Part shown: piece after piece, positions 42,313 through 57,300 of the stretch
Numbering within the stretch: position 1 is the first letter of the stretch
Layout of the letters: each line of letters begins with the position of its first letter
NCBI GenBank assembly: GCA_964482515.1
Contig: CAYZXT010000003.1
Location: 62,001-126,000 of the forward strand
Origin: CAYZXT01 sp964482515
GTDB lineage: Bacteria; Elusimicrobiota; Elusimicrobia; FEN-1173
Direction: 5' to 3'
Length of the DNA: 64,000 nt
Made by a program: the position numbers and the translations under genes
The notes under the pieces: generated by a model
What the model was told of the DNA's origin: nothing
The model's input: the letters and a program-made list of their open reading frames with translations, nothing else
Database searches by the model: none

Positions 42313-45300
42313 TTAGGCGGACTGCAACGCTCTTTGGAGGGCCTGGAAGGCGGGCAGGATATCCGTTTCGACGACGGATACCACATGTCCCAGGACCTGG
42401 AGGAGGACGAAGACCTGCGGATTGGCCACCCTGGACAGATCGAGGACCGGGGAAACGATGGGGCAGACGACCTTCCCTTCCCGGACCAATTGTTCCAGGT
42501 TTTCAAATCCGGTGGAGTGCTTTTGGATTTGAGCGATGAACTTAACGTCGTTGAAGAAAAGGGTTTCCCCCTCTATCACGCTGACGGTCCGCGGGTCCAG
42601 GAAGACCCAGCGGACGCCCTGGATTTTACGCAGGTTGTTGATCTCCTTATGGTTACGGTTAGCGGCCAAAATAACGATCGTCAACGGCTGCGTGTTGTCC
42701 GGCGTCTGCCTATTTTTCAGTTCATCGATCGTACGCTGAGCAAAGGACAGCATGTCGGCCCTTTGGCCCTGATCGCCCGTGAAATGGAAGCTGGGAATGA
42801 CTTCCTGCGTTTGTTGGTCCGCCTGCTCGCGGGACAGTTTTCCCGTGAGGTGGTTCAACAGGCCCTTCGTGTCGCCCGTGGCGAAGATCGGCGCTTTCCG
42901 TCCCCACTGGAAAGCTTTGCCGTATATGCGATGCAGGGCGGCGACTTGTTTCATCGTCATGGGGGCGCTGAGTATTTCCTCGAACGCGGACACGTAAACC
43001 TTGATCAGCAGGTCTCCCTGCTGGGGATAACGGGAGAGGAAGCCAAGCAGCGTGCCCAGGTGGCGTGCGGCTTCGTCTGCGTCCGGTGGGGAGTCTTTTT
43101 TGATGGAATCAACCAGGTTTTCGCGGAGCCCAGCCAGCGCCTGCTGTAAGGTGTTTTGCAACTCGCCCGTAGAACCTATATAGGGTGATAGGCGACCCAC
43201 TCTATCCATGTCTGCCGTCGACAGACTATCCAGGAGTTGGGCGAGGCTTTCCGATGGCGCGTCTCCCGCCAGAGTCAGGGCGAGCTTAAGTTGCTCCTTG
43301 GAGCCTGCGACGGTTAGGTTCACCGCCGGTTGGAGCGCGAGCCGGCCGGAGATTCCCACGGGAGGCATGGCCGCCAAATGGGATTTGATTTCCGCGGCCA
43401 TGGAATTGCGGTTCCTCGCGTCAATCAGTCCATCGGGGTCGGAAACCATCGGGGTCAAGGCTTGGATCCTGTTGTTTTCGATCGCGTGGGGAGCGATGAC
43501 CAGGAACGCGCTGAGGGCGACGAGGATGATCCCGGGCAGGGTCGATAGCCCGAGGGAGATCCCCAGGGCCATGAACAGGAGGCCGATGACCGGCAGGCCT
43601 TTGAAGCTGAAGAAAACCGTGTTGGTGGCCTGGAAAGCGGCGCGGAGGTCTCCGCGGGAGACGTCGCCGCTGGGATTCAGGACACCGAGGATAAGATGCA
43701 GGACGAACATGACGCCGTACGCCATGATGAAGAAAGCGGCGGCCGCGTGGGAAGCCGCGAGGACCATCTGGGCGATTTCCAGCGGCGGCCCCTGAGGCGA
43801 CAAGCCCCATAGCTGCAGGAAGGCGAAGAGGACGATCGCGGCGGACTCAAAAACAGCCACCCAGGTCAGACCCAGAGGGTTGCGTATCGGGTCTGTGAGA
43901 CTCCAATTCCGCCAAAACGCCAACGCCCCGGCGTCCCCCAGGTTCTTTTTGGCGTTGATCACAAGCTGGAGTGATTCGGTGACGAGCGTTGATATCCCTT
44001 GCCCCCTGTCCGTCACGCTGATTAGCCCGGGATAACGATCGCGCGGGTCTTCCTCGTGTCGGCTTGCCATGACGGTCCTGGCCTGCTCGATCGAAAGGTT
44101 GTTTCTGGCGGCGAGCCGCCTTGTCCGTTCTTCCAACGGTACGTCCAGGAATATATTGACGAGGGCCCCGGGATACGAACCGCGCGTCGTCAGCACCACG
44201 GGGCTTCTCGCTTTGATTTCATCAACCAGAGCATCCGTTTTTTCGTTCAGTTCATCCATGATCGCGGGGCTGCGCAAGTTGCGGAGATTTCTTTCGATGA
44301 CGGTATCGTAGAGTTGCACGTCCGATATTGCATAGCCGTCAATGATGAGATCACCTTTTTGGAAGTCGAATTCGGTTTCGCGGATCAGCGCGATCCATTG
44401 GTCTTCCGTCAACGATACGATGCCATCGCCGAACCGCTGCAGCCCCTTCCAAACGATCGCTCTGAAGACGGCCCCGAGGTCGAAATTGACCCCTTTTAAC
44501 TCGCGGGCGAGCGCCCTGGCCAGCGTCGATTTCCCGGCGGCAGGGAACCCTGAGACGGTGACGATGGTTCCTGGTTTCCCTTCCACGTGTTCCAAGCCGG
44601 GCACCAGCGGAGGCCGGTCGGCCCAATTGGGGGTCCATTTGTCGTAAAGCGATTCCAACACGTCTCTGAACGGAACATCGTCGCTTTCCAAGTATGCGTC
44701 AAGCAACGGCGCCATATCGGATCCAGAAAGGAACTGCGCGGCCGCAACCATCCTTCTGTCAATGTCCATGTACCGGTTTTCAAGGAACGAGTTGAATATC
44801 CACGTCTCGTAAGCCTCAAGCCCGCTGGAAATGACAGGGAATCGTTGCTCGTTTCCGCGCACCCGTTCTTCCACGCGCCTGAAGAGCTCGGACACCGCTT
44901 TTTGGACATCGCGCATGGTGCTGCCGTCGATCCGGGAGAATTGCCCGTGATACCCGGAATAGAAATCGTTGACGAGTTCGCGGTATTCGCCGCCGATCAG
45001 GATCGCCTTGACGACTTGGCGGTAGAGGAGGAAAGGCGGGGAGTTTCGGGCGAGTTCAAGGACTTGCAGGCCTTCCAGGATGTCCTTGTTGTAATCCATG
45101 AATCGATCGATAGCTTGGTCCAGATTCATTTGTTTTTGGCGCAGGACCGGCAGGGTTTCCCCGGAAGTCCGGATCGCGTCCAGCGCTTCCCGGATGGCTT
45201 GCCGCCTGGGCAGCGGGTAGACGACGCCGTTTTTATCTTTGAGGTATTGGGCATCGGCTATTTCCGGCATGTCGCCGAAAACGAAAACGTCGTTTATGTT

Positions 45301-48300
45301 CAATATGTGATCGACGAACTCGCTCATACCCGCCTGCTCGATCGGTTTCCTATAAGCGAAGACGACGAACTCGCTCGACCTCGCCCCGAAGGCGCCCGCA
45401 AGCATGTGCCCGATGACGCAGGTCAAGTTTTTGGCCGAAGTGTCGTCGACGAAAAGGATGGGCTTGTCTTTGACCCGTCGCCCGAATGCCGAGTTTTGCA
45501 GCACGTAGGCGAGCAGCGGCCGGGAGCTGTGTTCCATTTGATGGACGAAAGACTTTGGCGCGAAGAGCTCGTCCTGCCTCCGGACGAAGGCGTCTTTCAG
45601 TTCATCGAGCGACAAGGGATCGTAAATCGTCTCCAGGAGTTCCCTGTAAGCCTCCATATGCGATGGCGATATGCGCACGTGATCCGGAGTCCCGCGCTCG
45701 TCCTCCAGTTTTTTGACGGCGGCTTCCAAATCCGAGAACAGGATCGGCCAGCCGGACGCTTGATTGAACGCCATTTGGACGGCTTTTGAGAGAACTTCCC
45801 TCTGATCGATCATATCGAAAATGCGAAGATCGACTCCCGCGTCGGCGACCCACTCGACGAATTCTCCGACTGTTTGGATGGTTTCGAGCGCCTCCGGGAG
45901 GCCTCCGTTTATGCCGCGCTGCGCCTTCAGAAGGTCATCGACGGCATCCCTGTCCTTAGACGGCATCGCTTCGAAAATATCCAGGAGGTCCGCTTTGGTT
46001 TGCGAGTCCAATTCCGTACTCCGCTCATCCGGTGAAAGGAGGCTGTTGATAAGCAGCCGCATCCCCATGTCCCGCTTGGCGAGGCTGTTGCGGTTGACTT
46101 TGAGGCTCATCCTTTCGGGAACGGATATCCCCTTCGATTGCGAAAGCTCGTCCGTCAATGCGTCCCAGGCCATCATCAACTGGTGACCGCCGCGTTCCAG
46201 GAATATGAGCAGCATGTCGCGGTCGTCGATATATTTGATCAGAGGCATCATGCGGAAAACGAGCTCCTCGGCGATGACGCCCCAACGGATGGGTTCCCTC
46301 CAGCCGGCGATCTCCGAGATTTTTTCCAACATTCTGGCCTGGTTGTGGCCGGTCAGGTTCGCCATCTGCTCAAGCCAAAGAGACATAAGGTACAGGTTCC
46401 CATGGAAATGCATGGGATCGATGAAAGGCAGGAACGGCGCTATCTGCCCGAGCGCCCAATCGGTAGGGATGCTGGGAACCAAGTCCCATGTCCCCGTCAC
46501 AAGGGCCGTGATGGCCGGCAGGTCCAACGATTCCACCACGAATTCCGGTTGGCTGTCGAACAACTCTTTCACGGAAGCGGGCCCCGTGGGGAGCGCCACC
46601 GACAGGATCCCGGCTTTTCGGGCGGCGGTATGGTCGCCCACGGAATCCCCGAAGGAGATGACCTGATGCCCGGGAAGGTTCCGTTCGAGCAGGATTTCGG
46701 CAAAGACGTCGGCTTTGCCCCATTTCACCTGCTTCGGGTCTGCGGCTTTGCTTTTCCGCTCCTTAAGTTCGTCATAGGCGCTGCGCAGCTGCCACGCATC
46801 CGGGTCCATCCCCAAAGCCCTGGCTTGGTCGATGACGGCCTGTTTCGAGTTGTTGGTCACGATCATGAAGGGAATTCCCAAGGCCGTTAAATGGTTCATG
46901 AGCTCGACGGCCCCCGGCATGATCCGGCTGTCGAGGGTGCCGGTCGAGGGCGGGCGCATCAGGATCTGCTGCATTTGCGCCAATAATTGATCAGGCGATA
47001 AGGAGGATTCGGGCAACAAATTGAGAATTCGCTCGGCGTCATTTCTATTCAGGGGCCATCGCAACCCCGGCACTATCGTTTCGTACGCAATCGCAAGAAA
47101 TTCCGGATTCACCGGGGTGTCTCCCTCGTAGCCGTACAAACTTCCCGTCGACATGAGGTGGGCGGTCATGCGGCAAATTTCCCGTTGGAAAGCCGTTAAG
47201 GTGAAGTCCCAATCGAGTATGACCAAGCGGGTGCTGTCCGGCACCGGGACACCAATGCGCTGCCAAACGCCCGGCTTTTCCTGGCGATAATTGGGCGGGC
47301 CATTGATGTTGATGTTCGCATAGGGTTTTTTCCGGGCGATTTTAGGGGCGCGTCTCGTCGGGACTTGTCCTGGGGACGTATCGGAAATCAGGTTCAAAGG
47401 GGTGGTGGTGATCGCGGGGGCCGGAGTCCGCCTTATCGCCTCATCTGCTTCCCAAAGGCGGATGGTTTGACCAAGGCCGTTATTGTGGTCGTGCCTTAAG
47501 GCGGAAATGTTGACGATTCGGCCGCCGGCGTCGAATATGATCTTATTTTGAATTTCCTGCGGGGCTCGATTCCAGAACGCTACGGCTTGAAGGGCGATCG
47601 CCTCATTGTGCGCCTGTCCCTGGCAGAGGGCGCCTTCCTGCGGGGAGAAGGCTTCATAAAACTCATGGAACAGGGCTTCGACGCGATACTCGTAGAAAGG
47701 ATGGTTGGGTTGGAAGAATTCAAAGGCGATGCCGATTCTTCGTATGTTTGTTTGGTTGTGGGTGACGCCGAACCCGACGTAATAGTGTTCGGGGTTCTTA
47801 TAGACTGCCTGGACCAGTCCGATCTCCAGGTCCGACGCGGAGCCGTCTACGTACTTCTGGATGGCGGTTCGCATCCTTTTGAGCCGGTTGATCTGGCCCA
47901 GTTGAGCGAAGTCGGGCGGAGAATTTATGAGACGGCTTAAGTAATCGAGCAAATCGGCCAAGGCTTCCGATCCGGGTGGAATCCTCTGCATATCGATGTC
48001 CTGGACGTCTTCGACCGTGAATCCCTTCCCCATGAGCGGCACGGCCCCATGTCCGATCTTCAGGGAGTGCCGGCGGTTGGAGAAGAGTTGACCCAACGCG
48101 CGGACCGCGAGAGAAGTGACGGCCAAAAATAGTATTCCCAGGGGCAGAGCCAGGAGCAGGAGGGCCGTCTCCGGCAGCAGGGTAATCAGGACGATTTTTG
48201 CGGTCACATAGCCCAAATACCAGGCGCCCGCGACGAAGAAGAAATTGCTGAGGAGAGCGCCGCCCCGGCGTTCCCATTTGACGGAAGCGGATTCATGCGC

Positions 48301-51300
48301 CATGCCGGGCTGAACGCGCGATTCCTCCATGAATGCCTGTTTGAGAGTCTGGTAGTCCCTTTCAAATTCCGGCGTGGCGTTGGCAAAAAGCCCTTTATAA
48401 GAAGGCCAGATCACTTGATAGTACAGCGAATCGAGGTCGGCGGCGTTCCTTGGGTCAAATCGCTCCTGGACGAAGCGTATCGCCCTTTCGGTACGGCGCG
48501 CGACCGTGCGGATCTCCTTTAAGGCCTTGAGCGATTGAACGTCACCGGCCAGCGCGGCTTCCATGTCTCCAGTCAAACGGATGATCCTTGCAAGAGCGTC
48601 AAATAACTGCGGAAGCTGATCGAACGTTTCCATCGAAATTTTGGTTTTGTCCAGATTGCTCGTTTTCAGTTTTTCGATGGCGTCCGTCAGCTCGGAAAAT
48701 TGAGGGGCCGTATTGGCGATGGAGCTCTGCTGTTTGTTTAGAGCAGTGACTGTTTGATCGACCACGTCACCGACTTTCGTCGTCAGCATGGCGCTCAAAA
48801 ACGTTTTCGATCCGTCATACTTTTTCAATAGGAAAGCCTCGAACAGAATTCTCGTTCTGCCGTTAACCCGGAACGGCGCGCCGCGGCGCTGCCACTTCAA
48901 GAACGGCTCCATAAACCGGCCGGCCATCCCGTAGAAAACATCGTAAAGCATGATTCGAACGCCCCGGATTATGTCCTTGAGGTTTTCTTCCAGGTTCTTA
49001 CTCATCATAAACATGAATGGGATCGCCACGAGACTGAGGAGAGTCGCGGGAAGCATGAGTCCCGCGAGCAAGGCGGAGGTTCCAACGCCCAATAATACGC
49101 CGTTAAATACGAGGAGAAGCAGAGGACCCCCCACCAACCCGGCAAACACAAGAATGCGCATCGGCCAGCTGGCCTTTTTCCCCACCCATTCGTTCTTGGG
49201 AGGGTTGACTAGGAAAGGCGTAATGATCCATGACAGAACCAAGAACAAGTAAGGCGCGGATGTGACAATCGTGAGGAATTGCCAGTTGAAGAACATACCG
49301 AACAGGAACATTCCGGTCCCCACCAGGCCAAGCCGGAGGGGTCGTTTGTTCATGACGTAGATTTTGTCGAAGGCCACCCGCGTGCGGAAAGCGTTCCGGG
49401 GAGCGCGGAGGAAGGTCGCCACGCCCTGCCTGCCTTCATCCGCCCCCACGGCATAATCGGGAATCATATGTGTGTAAATGCCGAAGAGGGTCCAAAAATC
49501 CTGGGGCGTGCTCCAAATGAAGCTCAGGGACGGGATACTGTTGATGGTCGCTTCCACCATGTTGCCGGAGGATGCGGCGTCCTTGGGCCTGAACAAATTT
49601 ATGAAAAGGCGCAACGGCGTGAGTAAAAGAGCAACCCACCAGACCAGGCCCTTCAGAAGGAAAAGCCCCGGGAACAGGGCCAAGAGGCCGCGCCCGTTTT
49701 TCCGTTCCACTTGGTAGATCAGCGCCGGGAAGAACTGCATTTCCGTGAGGATGATGGCCAGGATCAAGAAGGTTCCCGCCCCGATGATGGGGTTCAAGCT
49801 GAAGGTGATGTCCGCCAACCCCAGGAACCCACCGGTATTCACCGATGAAACGATGGCGGCAAGAATAAGCCCGAAGAGCCCGGCGTAGACCCAACGCGAC
49901 GTACCCTTTTTGGCGAACCGCCCGGCTTGGAACACCAGCATCACTAAGGCCGCCGCCACGGCGATCAATATCCATGAGACGTGCAAAAACAAGGCATTGA
50001 TCGCGATGATCCCTGCGACCAACAACACGGATTTCTTTAGGTTGGTTCGCACGGCGGCCAGTTCGAATAAGAAGAAGGAGGCCAATATCGCGCTTAAGGG
50101 AAGCACAACGGTCGCCATGGGCACGGCCATGTAAGGGAAGATGCCCAGGGAAGGGAACATGACGTTGGTGAAGATGTAGGAAAAGATGGCCCCGATCACC
50201 AACGGTTTCCGGACGTAGAAGATCAGCCCGAAGAGTTCGTCCATTTTTTTGTCCCAGGAGACGTTGCTGCTGATCAGGAACGAAGCGAAAAGGTTGGTGA
50301 ACAGGAGCACGGTGGCCGACCGGGGGTAGCGGTTCTTGATGTTCACGGTGTCCTCGTAGTCCGCGATGGCGGGGCGGCGCATTTGCACCCAGGTCACGGA
50401 GGCGGCGTGCCAGCCCTGGGTCAGCATGAAGAGCCCGCCGTCGCTGTCCTCAGCCACGTTATAATCACCGGCCATGGCCTCGCTTTGCATGTATGAGGTG
50501 ACGCTGCGGAAGGTGGACTCGCGCCAGAATGTCTGCACCGGATCTTCACGGCCGAAGATCCCTCCCCACACCATTTCGCCGAAGCTGGTGGGCGGGGCGA
50601 TGCGCTCGTTGTTGATGACTTCCTGGGAGTGAATGTGAACAAGGGCCGGGTCTTTTTTGAACATGTCGGGGAACAGGAAGGCCGCGTCGCGCATGTCTTC
50701 CCTGTTGACGCCCATGCCTGCGTCGGCAACCATCAGTATTCCATCGGGTATGAAAAGCGGCAGGGCGTTGTTGAAGCCCTCAAACTTGGCGGGACGGATC
50801 ATCTCCATTTGTCCCGTTACCCCCCTACGCTTCGCGTTTATCATGAGGATGGGCCGGCCAGCCGCCCTCTGCTGCAATGAGAAACGGATCAGCTTGATGG
50901 CGTAGATACCCTTGCCGTCGACGCTGTGGCTCTTCAAAAATGCCTCTGCGGTGACGCCGCCCAGCGTATCGGATTTCTCGGTACTCCCAAGGTCATAAAG
51001 TGTCTGGGCCGCATCAAATTTGTTCCAGACCTCTTCGACTTTATTCCTAAATTCCCGGTAGAAGGTGTCCAATGGCTGGCCGCTGAGTCCTGTGGCCGCG
51101 GCGATGCGGTCCCGCAATGCTTCTTCCGAATAGACCAGCGCGTCCACTACTAGATCCGGATCGTTATCATTGACGGATTTATAATGGTCCGTCTTTGGCA
51201 TGTCCATCTGGAATGCTGCAAGAAGGAAATCTGTCAACGGAACCATGAGGACCAAGCGGACGTGATCATAGACCCATTTGTCTCGCGCTGCACTATACGC

Positions 51301-54300
51301 CGCCAAATTCTCCTCAAATTCCCGACCTTTCCCTTCGGGCAACGTGGTCAAGCTCTCATAAATCTGACGATAACCGTCGTAAATCCGCGTGCGGTCTCTC
51401 ATGCCGAAGATAACGCTGGGCGCCCGTTCGTTCACGGCAGTGGTCATGGCTTTGATGAGTCCCAGGGATGGATTTGTCTTAAGGAACTCGGCCATAGTGA
51501 AATCTTTGGCGTTGGCCGGGTATTCCTCCAGCCAGGCAACGGCGGCCGGGTCGCTGTCCCGGAAACGGCCCAATATATTTTCCCAGACCTTCGGGTAGGA
51601 TATATAGATAAGTTCGAGGGGCGACAAAGTATGGCCCTTCCCCCGTTCAAAGATTCCCCGCAGTCCTTCTTCTGTGGCTTCTCCACCGGAGACCATGAAC
51701 GAGTTAAAGGCGGACACCTCGTCCAGGCTTTTCGGCACGTTCAAGGAGGTTCGGTCCGTCCGATGGAATTTGCTGACCCATCGGCAGAACATCTCCACGG
51801 CTTCCCCTTCCCGGGGCGCCTGTTTCGGCAGCACTTTCGGCAAGCTATTCAAGATGGCCCGCCGTTGGGCGGGAGTGAACTCCGCCAGGGTCTTTTCTTC
51901 TCCTGCCAAAATCACGTGGTCCAACAGATATTGCTGTTCCGGGGAAAGAGCCCCCTGGAGATTCAGGAAGACTTTGACTTCGTCTATCCCGAGCCTGCCC
52001 TCCAGGAACCGGTCGAGGACAAAATAAAGATATTCATGGGCCCGCATCATGGTTTCTTTCCCCTGCCCTTCGGGGTCGGTCTCCGGGAAAACTTTCGGCC
52101 AGAGATTGCGGGCCTGGACCCAATCGCGGGCTTCGAAGTAGCCGTGCTGTTGGGCCCTGCGGGCGGACAAGAGCGCCTTGCGGCCGGATACGACGGCGTG
52201 GACTAAGAGGGGCGAGAAGAACAAGAGTGGCGATGACGCTGGGATGACCCACCAAAAGGCCGTGGCGGCCAGTAAAGGGAACACGATGGCGATGATAACG
52301 ATGTTCAGCCCCACGCCCAAGGCGATGGCGATTTTCCAGCGGCGTTTTCCTTCGCGGGTGGCGGCGCTGTCCAGGTGGGGCGTGGGAGCAAATATCCGCC
52401 GCCACGTCAGCGGCGAAAGCAGTTTCAAAACCGATCCCATAGTTTCCCACATGCCCCACGAAGAGTTCGGTATGGGAAGGCCCCGGATGGCCCGTTCATT
52501 CTCGATAAAAGAACGGGCCTGCTTGATAAAGCTATCTTGCGTGTCCAAGAGGGTTTTCAGATAAAGCTCGGCTACTTTTTGGGCCTGTTCATTCGTGAAA
52601 TCAATGTCAAACCCTTCCAATATTTTAGTGGCTTCCGCTAAAGACCAATCTTCCAGTTTCGTAAAAACGTCCGCGTGCTGGATGGATGCCGTGATGCCGA
52701 AATTGTCGGAAATAAGTGTGTTGTTCATTCCAGCAAGTTTGACCACAAATTTGTTTTTTTTATCACTATCCAAGGACTTAAAGAAAGGGTGTTGTTCGGA
52801 TTTATCGAGTTCCGCTCGGATGGTTCGGATAAATGGTGAGTTAAGGATTGAACTGGTATAAAAAACGGTTATTTCCTGTGCCTGTTTCTCTGTAAGAGGA
52901 ATTTTCAAGTCTTGAAAAATAGTGGTGACTCGATAGGAAATCCATTTTTCCAATGTTAAGACCGTTTGGGTTCCATTAACGACTATCGTAAAGTCGGTTT
53001 TTATTAGCTCGTTGCTCAAATCTGCCAGCTTATCTATAGCTATCTTCTTAACATTGGTTTCCAATGGATTCAAAACAATATGGTCGCGTAGCCAGTCTCG
53101 AATCATGACAAGGTCGGTAAATAAACCGACTCTATATATTGTCAGGGACTGCCGGGCCGATGGGGTTCCCGGCATTGCCGGGATGTCCAGCGGATCGTCC
53201 GCGTCTGGGTTCCGGAGCATGTTGAAACGCAGCCAGTCCATCAGCTCGCGGGTGTGGAGCCAATAGCGCTCGGTCCGGTTCCACATCCATCTCTGCCTCT
53301 TGGGATTGAGGAGCTGTTGTCCCCACCCCTGTTCCTTGATGTGCTCCAGCCGCTTAATGAATATCAAAAGGTCGACGTCGTCCCGCAGCGTTTTAAAGAC
53401 GTCGGGACGATTTTTGTCCACCATGTTCTTGGCGCGGTGAGAAAGATATTGGATCAATGGATAATGCCCGCTCTGGGTGGGAGCCACGACACGGGCGATG
53501 TAGTATTCATAGACATAGTCGCGCAGGGGGTACTGGTAATACCCGGATTGAGAGATCATTCCCTTTTTAGGGACGGCGTCCCGGTTGCGGGGGTCATGGA
53601 CGGGTTCAAAGCTGCTGGCCGGCAGTTCCACGGGAACATAGAGCCGATCACTGTCCTCGCCCAGGCGGCCCACGAAGTCCCGCTTGGTCTGCCCAATGGC
53701 GTGATAGATATCGGCCACCATTTCGTTCAACATAGTCGGGGTAATCCAATTCCGTTCGTCTGTGCCTTCGGCGGGGAATAAAGATTTCAAATGTTTTCGG
53801 ATGGCTTCCTTGTAATCCGCTTCGGAACGGTCCGGCACGGCCAGCGGTTCCTGGGGTTTCAGAAGATAAATACGGCTTGTGCCTTGATGGTATTCATGGA
53901 TCGAAGAAGATGTGCCGTCCATAAGTCTCTGCGGCCGGGTAAGGGGCCTGAGCCAGCGGAGGAATACCGGCGCCCGGCGGCCCTGTGTTTCTAAGCGGGC
54001 GAGGTAATTGGTTGATAGGGCGAAGATGGCCAACAGAAGCACGGCGCCCGCGGTTATCAATCCCGCGGTTTGGCCGATAAAGGTCCACATGAATATCGCG
54101 CTTCCCGCGGACAGGCCGAACAGGACAAGGGTGGGCATGCGATTCCAAGCGGATTGTTCCCCTGCCCGTTGGGCTAAATTGGATAGTCCCTTATAAAGCG
54201 ATCTGAAAACCACGAATGAAAAATAGCCGAGCATGATCGCAAGGAACGGCACTATGCCCGCGGCCGACTGATTGAGGAGGATGAGGACGAGGGTTCCGAA

Positions 54301-57300
54301 CAGCAGGAGTCCGACCGTTTTTACCGACCCGAACGGCGCGAAGAGGGCGGGATGCCTGAAAATGCGGCGGAGGAATTTGAAGGACACCACGATCGCGTTG
54401 GTCTGCATTTCGGTTTTGAATTCTTCGATCAACAGGTTACGGTTCTTTCCCAGGATCGCTTCGGGCTTGGCGATTTCCTGTTCGGCGGTGGATGCTGTCG
54501 ACTCTTTGGGAGTCGTTTCATCGGAAGCGGCTCCGTCAATCACCATATTCGCCCTCGTCGTACGGGGCGCCGGGGCGTTGGCCAGTTCGTTCGGCAGATT
54601 GACCCTCTGCAAAAGCGTGTTGATGCCGTCCGTGAGCTTCTCCGGAGTAAGGTCGTCTATGGCCGCATCGCCTTGGGTGACTCCCAGTTCCCGGCGGAGA
54701 AGCTCCGTGGCATTGTCGTTGCCCGATTTCAGACGCGCTTTCAGCTTCTCATCGTCCCAGTCCGCCGGGATGAACCCGTAGCGCAGGAGGGCATAGCGCT
54801 GTTTTTTTAATCGAGAAGCAAAAATCAGTAGGAGCAGGATCGAAAGGAAATATAACCCGTTCAGCAACAAGGAGTTGTTGCGCAGCACGAGCAAAATGTT
54901 GTCCGTCAAGGCGAGCTTGCGCACGGATGTCCGACCGGCCGTTGCCTGCCGTGAAACAGCGAACCCGGATTGCATGTTTTGAATTCCCTGGACGTCGTCC
55001 CGCAAGCGGGGAGCTCTCGCAAGGTAATAGTTGTAAGGCCCCTGCCAGGTGTTGTCCGGCGGCGTTCTCTGAAGTCTGTTGACTCGATCGATGACGTCAC
55101 CGTCCGGTTCGAGGTCGGGTTGGCCGTAATCGTCGAAATAGACGATCACGCCGTCCTGATTTTGCCACCGTACTTTGCCGCTGGGGTCGATGAGATATAT
55201 GCTGACGGGTCCGGGTGTTTCACCCTGTTGACCCGAACGTTCCTGCGACCACGCCACGATCCATCCCGTGTCCTCCGGACGATCGCTCAGCGGCATCTGT
55301 TGGTAAAGCGCCTTCAATTCGGCCGGATGGTCGGGGCGGCCGTCCTGGATGGCGAACCGGGGTATGCCGTATTCGTCCATCAGGACCACTGAGTTCCAAG
55401 ACGTGGACAAAACCAGGGAAGTAAACATGCCGAGGGGCGCCGGGATAACTTGGTCAGGGAGCTCGGCCAATGAAATCCGGCCTTCCACCGTCATGAAGTA
55501 TATTCTGGCCCGCTGGGAGCCGTCCGGGCCCATCAGTTCAAGAGAAGCCTCGAACGATTCGCTCCCGTTTGTTCTGAGAACGGTTGTTGTGCGATAAAGG
55601 GTTTGACCATGAACGTCCGTGAACAAAGGCGCCCTAAATCCGGCGAGAGAGTCTCGGCGGTCTGCGTCAGATCTGGACAATACATCCGCGGCAGATTCCC
55701 CTTCAGCCAAGAAATAGGTCGCTGTGGAATAATCGTAGGGTCCGCCGGGCACGAAATCCGTGGTGTTGAAAAAGTTTCTGTCCGCCGCGCCGACGATGGA
55801 GGGTACCATCCGCATGGCGTCAAACGTTTGGACGGCGCCTGTTTGGGAATCCCGCAAGCGGAAGCTCGAGTCAAAGAACAGCGTTGTGCCCGCCGCGTTC
55901 CCCCGATCCAAACCGGGGATGTCTTCTCCAAAATGGACTTGCATGACGGTGATGGATTCCAAGTCCAATCCGGCATCCCTCAGCTCTTCCAGGGGGACGG
56001 ATACCTCCTGCCATTGGTCCGTGACTTGGAACTGATCGGCGTTCGGTGTCCAGAGGACGTGCATTCCGTTGCCGTCGATGAATTCCAGGGAAAATTGTCC
56101 GCCGGTTTGTCCCGATTGGCCTTTGACCTGGAAAACGAGCATGTCCATGTTATAGGCCGCCCAATCCGCGCCTTCGAAAAGCGCTTGGTTTTCCCCGGGG
56201 TTGACGGCGCCGACCGGTCCGCCGAAAAGGAATGAGATCATGGCGGAGTCGCCCGGTCTCTCTCCCACGCCGAGTATATTGTCGGTTAAGTTCCAAAAAC
56301 TTTCGCTGGGCGCCATCATGACGTTGCCGAAAAGCTCTTCGGTCCTATTGAAGGTCTCGACGCCCGTGAATGCCGCCCGATAACTGAATCGCCCGGGGTA
56401 GTTTCGGACGACCCTGTCCGGGAACTGTTCCCATACCGGCACGCCGGTGCTGTTGCTGGGATCCAGGGCAACCGTAGAGGACACGCCCGCTTCCACGTTG
56501 CTTGAAGTGTAAAGGAGCAGAGGCATGTCCGCGGCAGGAAGCCCGGTCAGTTCGTTTGTCTGGCCTACGGCGTTGGCGCGGAGCGGCATTCCCGTGGCCG
56601 GGAATCTCCGCAGGGTCATCACCCGCGTCGTGCGCAAATTTCCAACGTTGGGCCCCTGCTGGACGGTGACCGTATCGGCGGCCCACGACCCGGGCTTGCT
56701 GTCGTCATAGGTCATAGTAAGCCTCAGCAGGCCGACTTGGTTCCTGGGGAACGTTGAATCAATGACGCCTATGTCCATCAATTCGATATCGCGTTGAATC
56801 TCGCGTCCGAAGGCGTCGTAAACGCTACGGAGCGCATAAGTGACGGAACCGGGGCTGGTGATCGATCCAGTTTGATCATCCCGACGGCGCCCTGCGTAGT
56901 AGGTGCGGACCGACACCCGGGAGATCAGGTTGTAGGAATCCTCATATAGGACTTCCCCCGTGCTTTTTGAAACCGTCGTGCTGTGTCGATAGCCCTGATC
57001 CACCGGATCATAGTAGGTGACCATCAATCCGTTGTCCTGGCTGAACAGGTCACCGCCGGGATTGAACACGTTGGTCAACATCGCTCCGGTGGACGAATCC
57101 CGGTGCACGACCGTTGTCCGCTGCGTTGCCGCATCGAAACTCACGACCCTGTCTTCGAAAATGAGTTGGTCGCCGGGCAAAGCGTCGCGGAAGTCCCAGG
57201 TGTTGCTGACGCGGTATGTGTCCTGGCCGATCGTAAGGCCGAAACGCGGGTCGCGGACAGCGGCGGAAACCATCCTTATGCCGTTCTGTTCCACGAGGCT

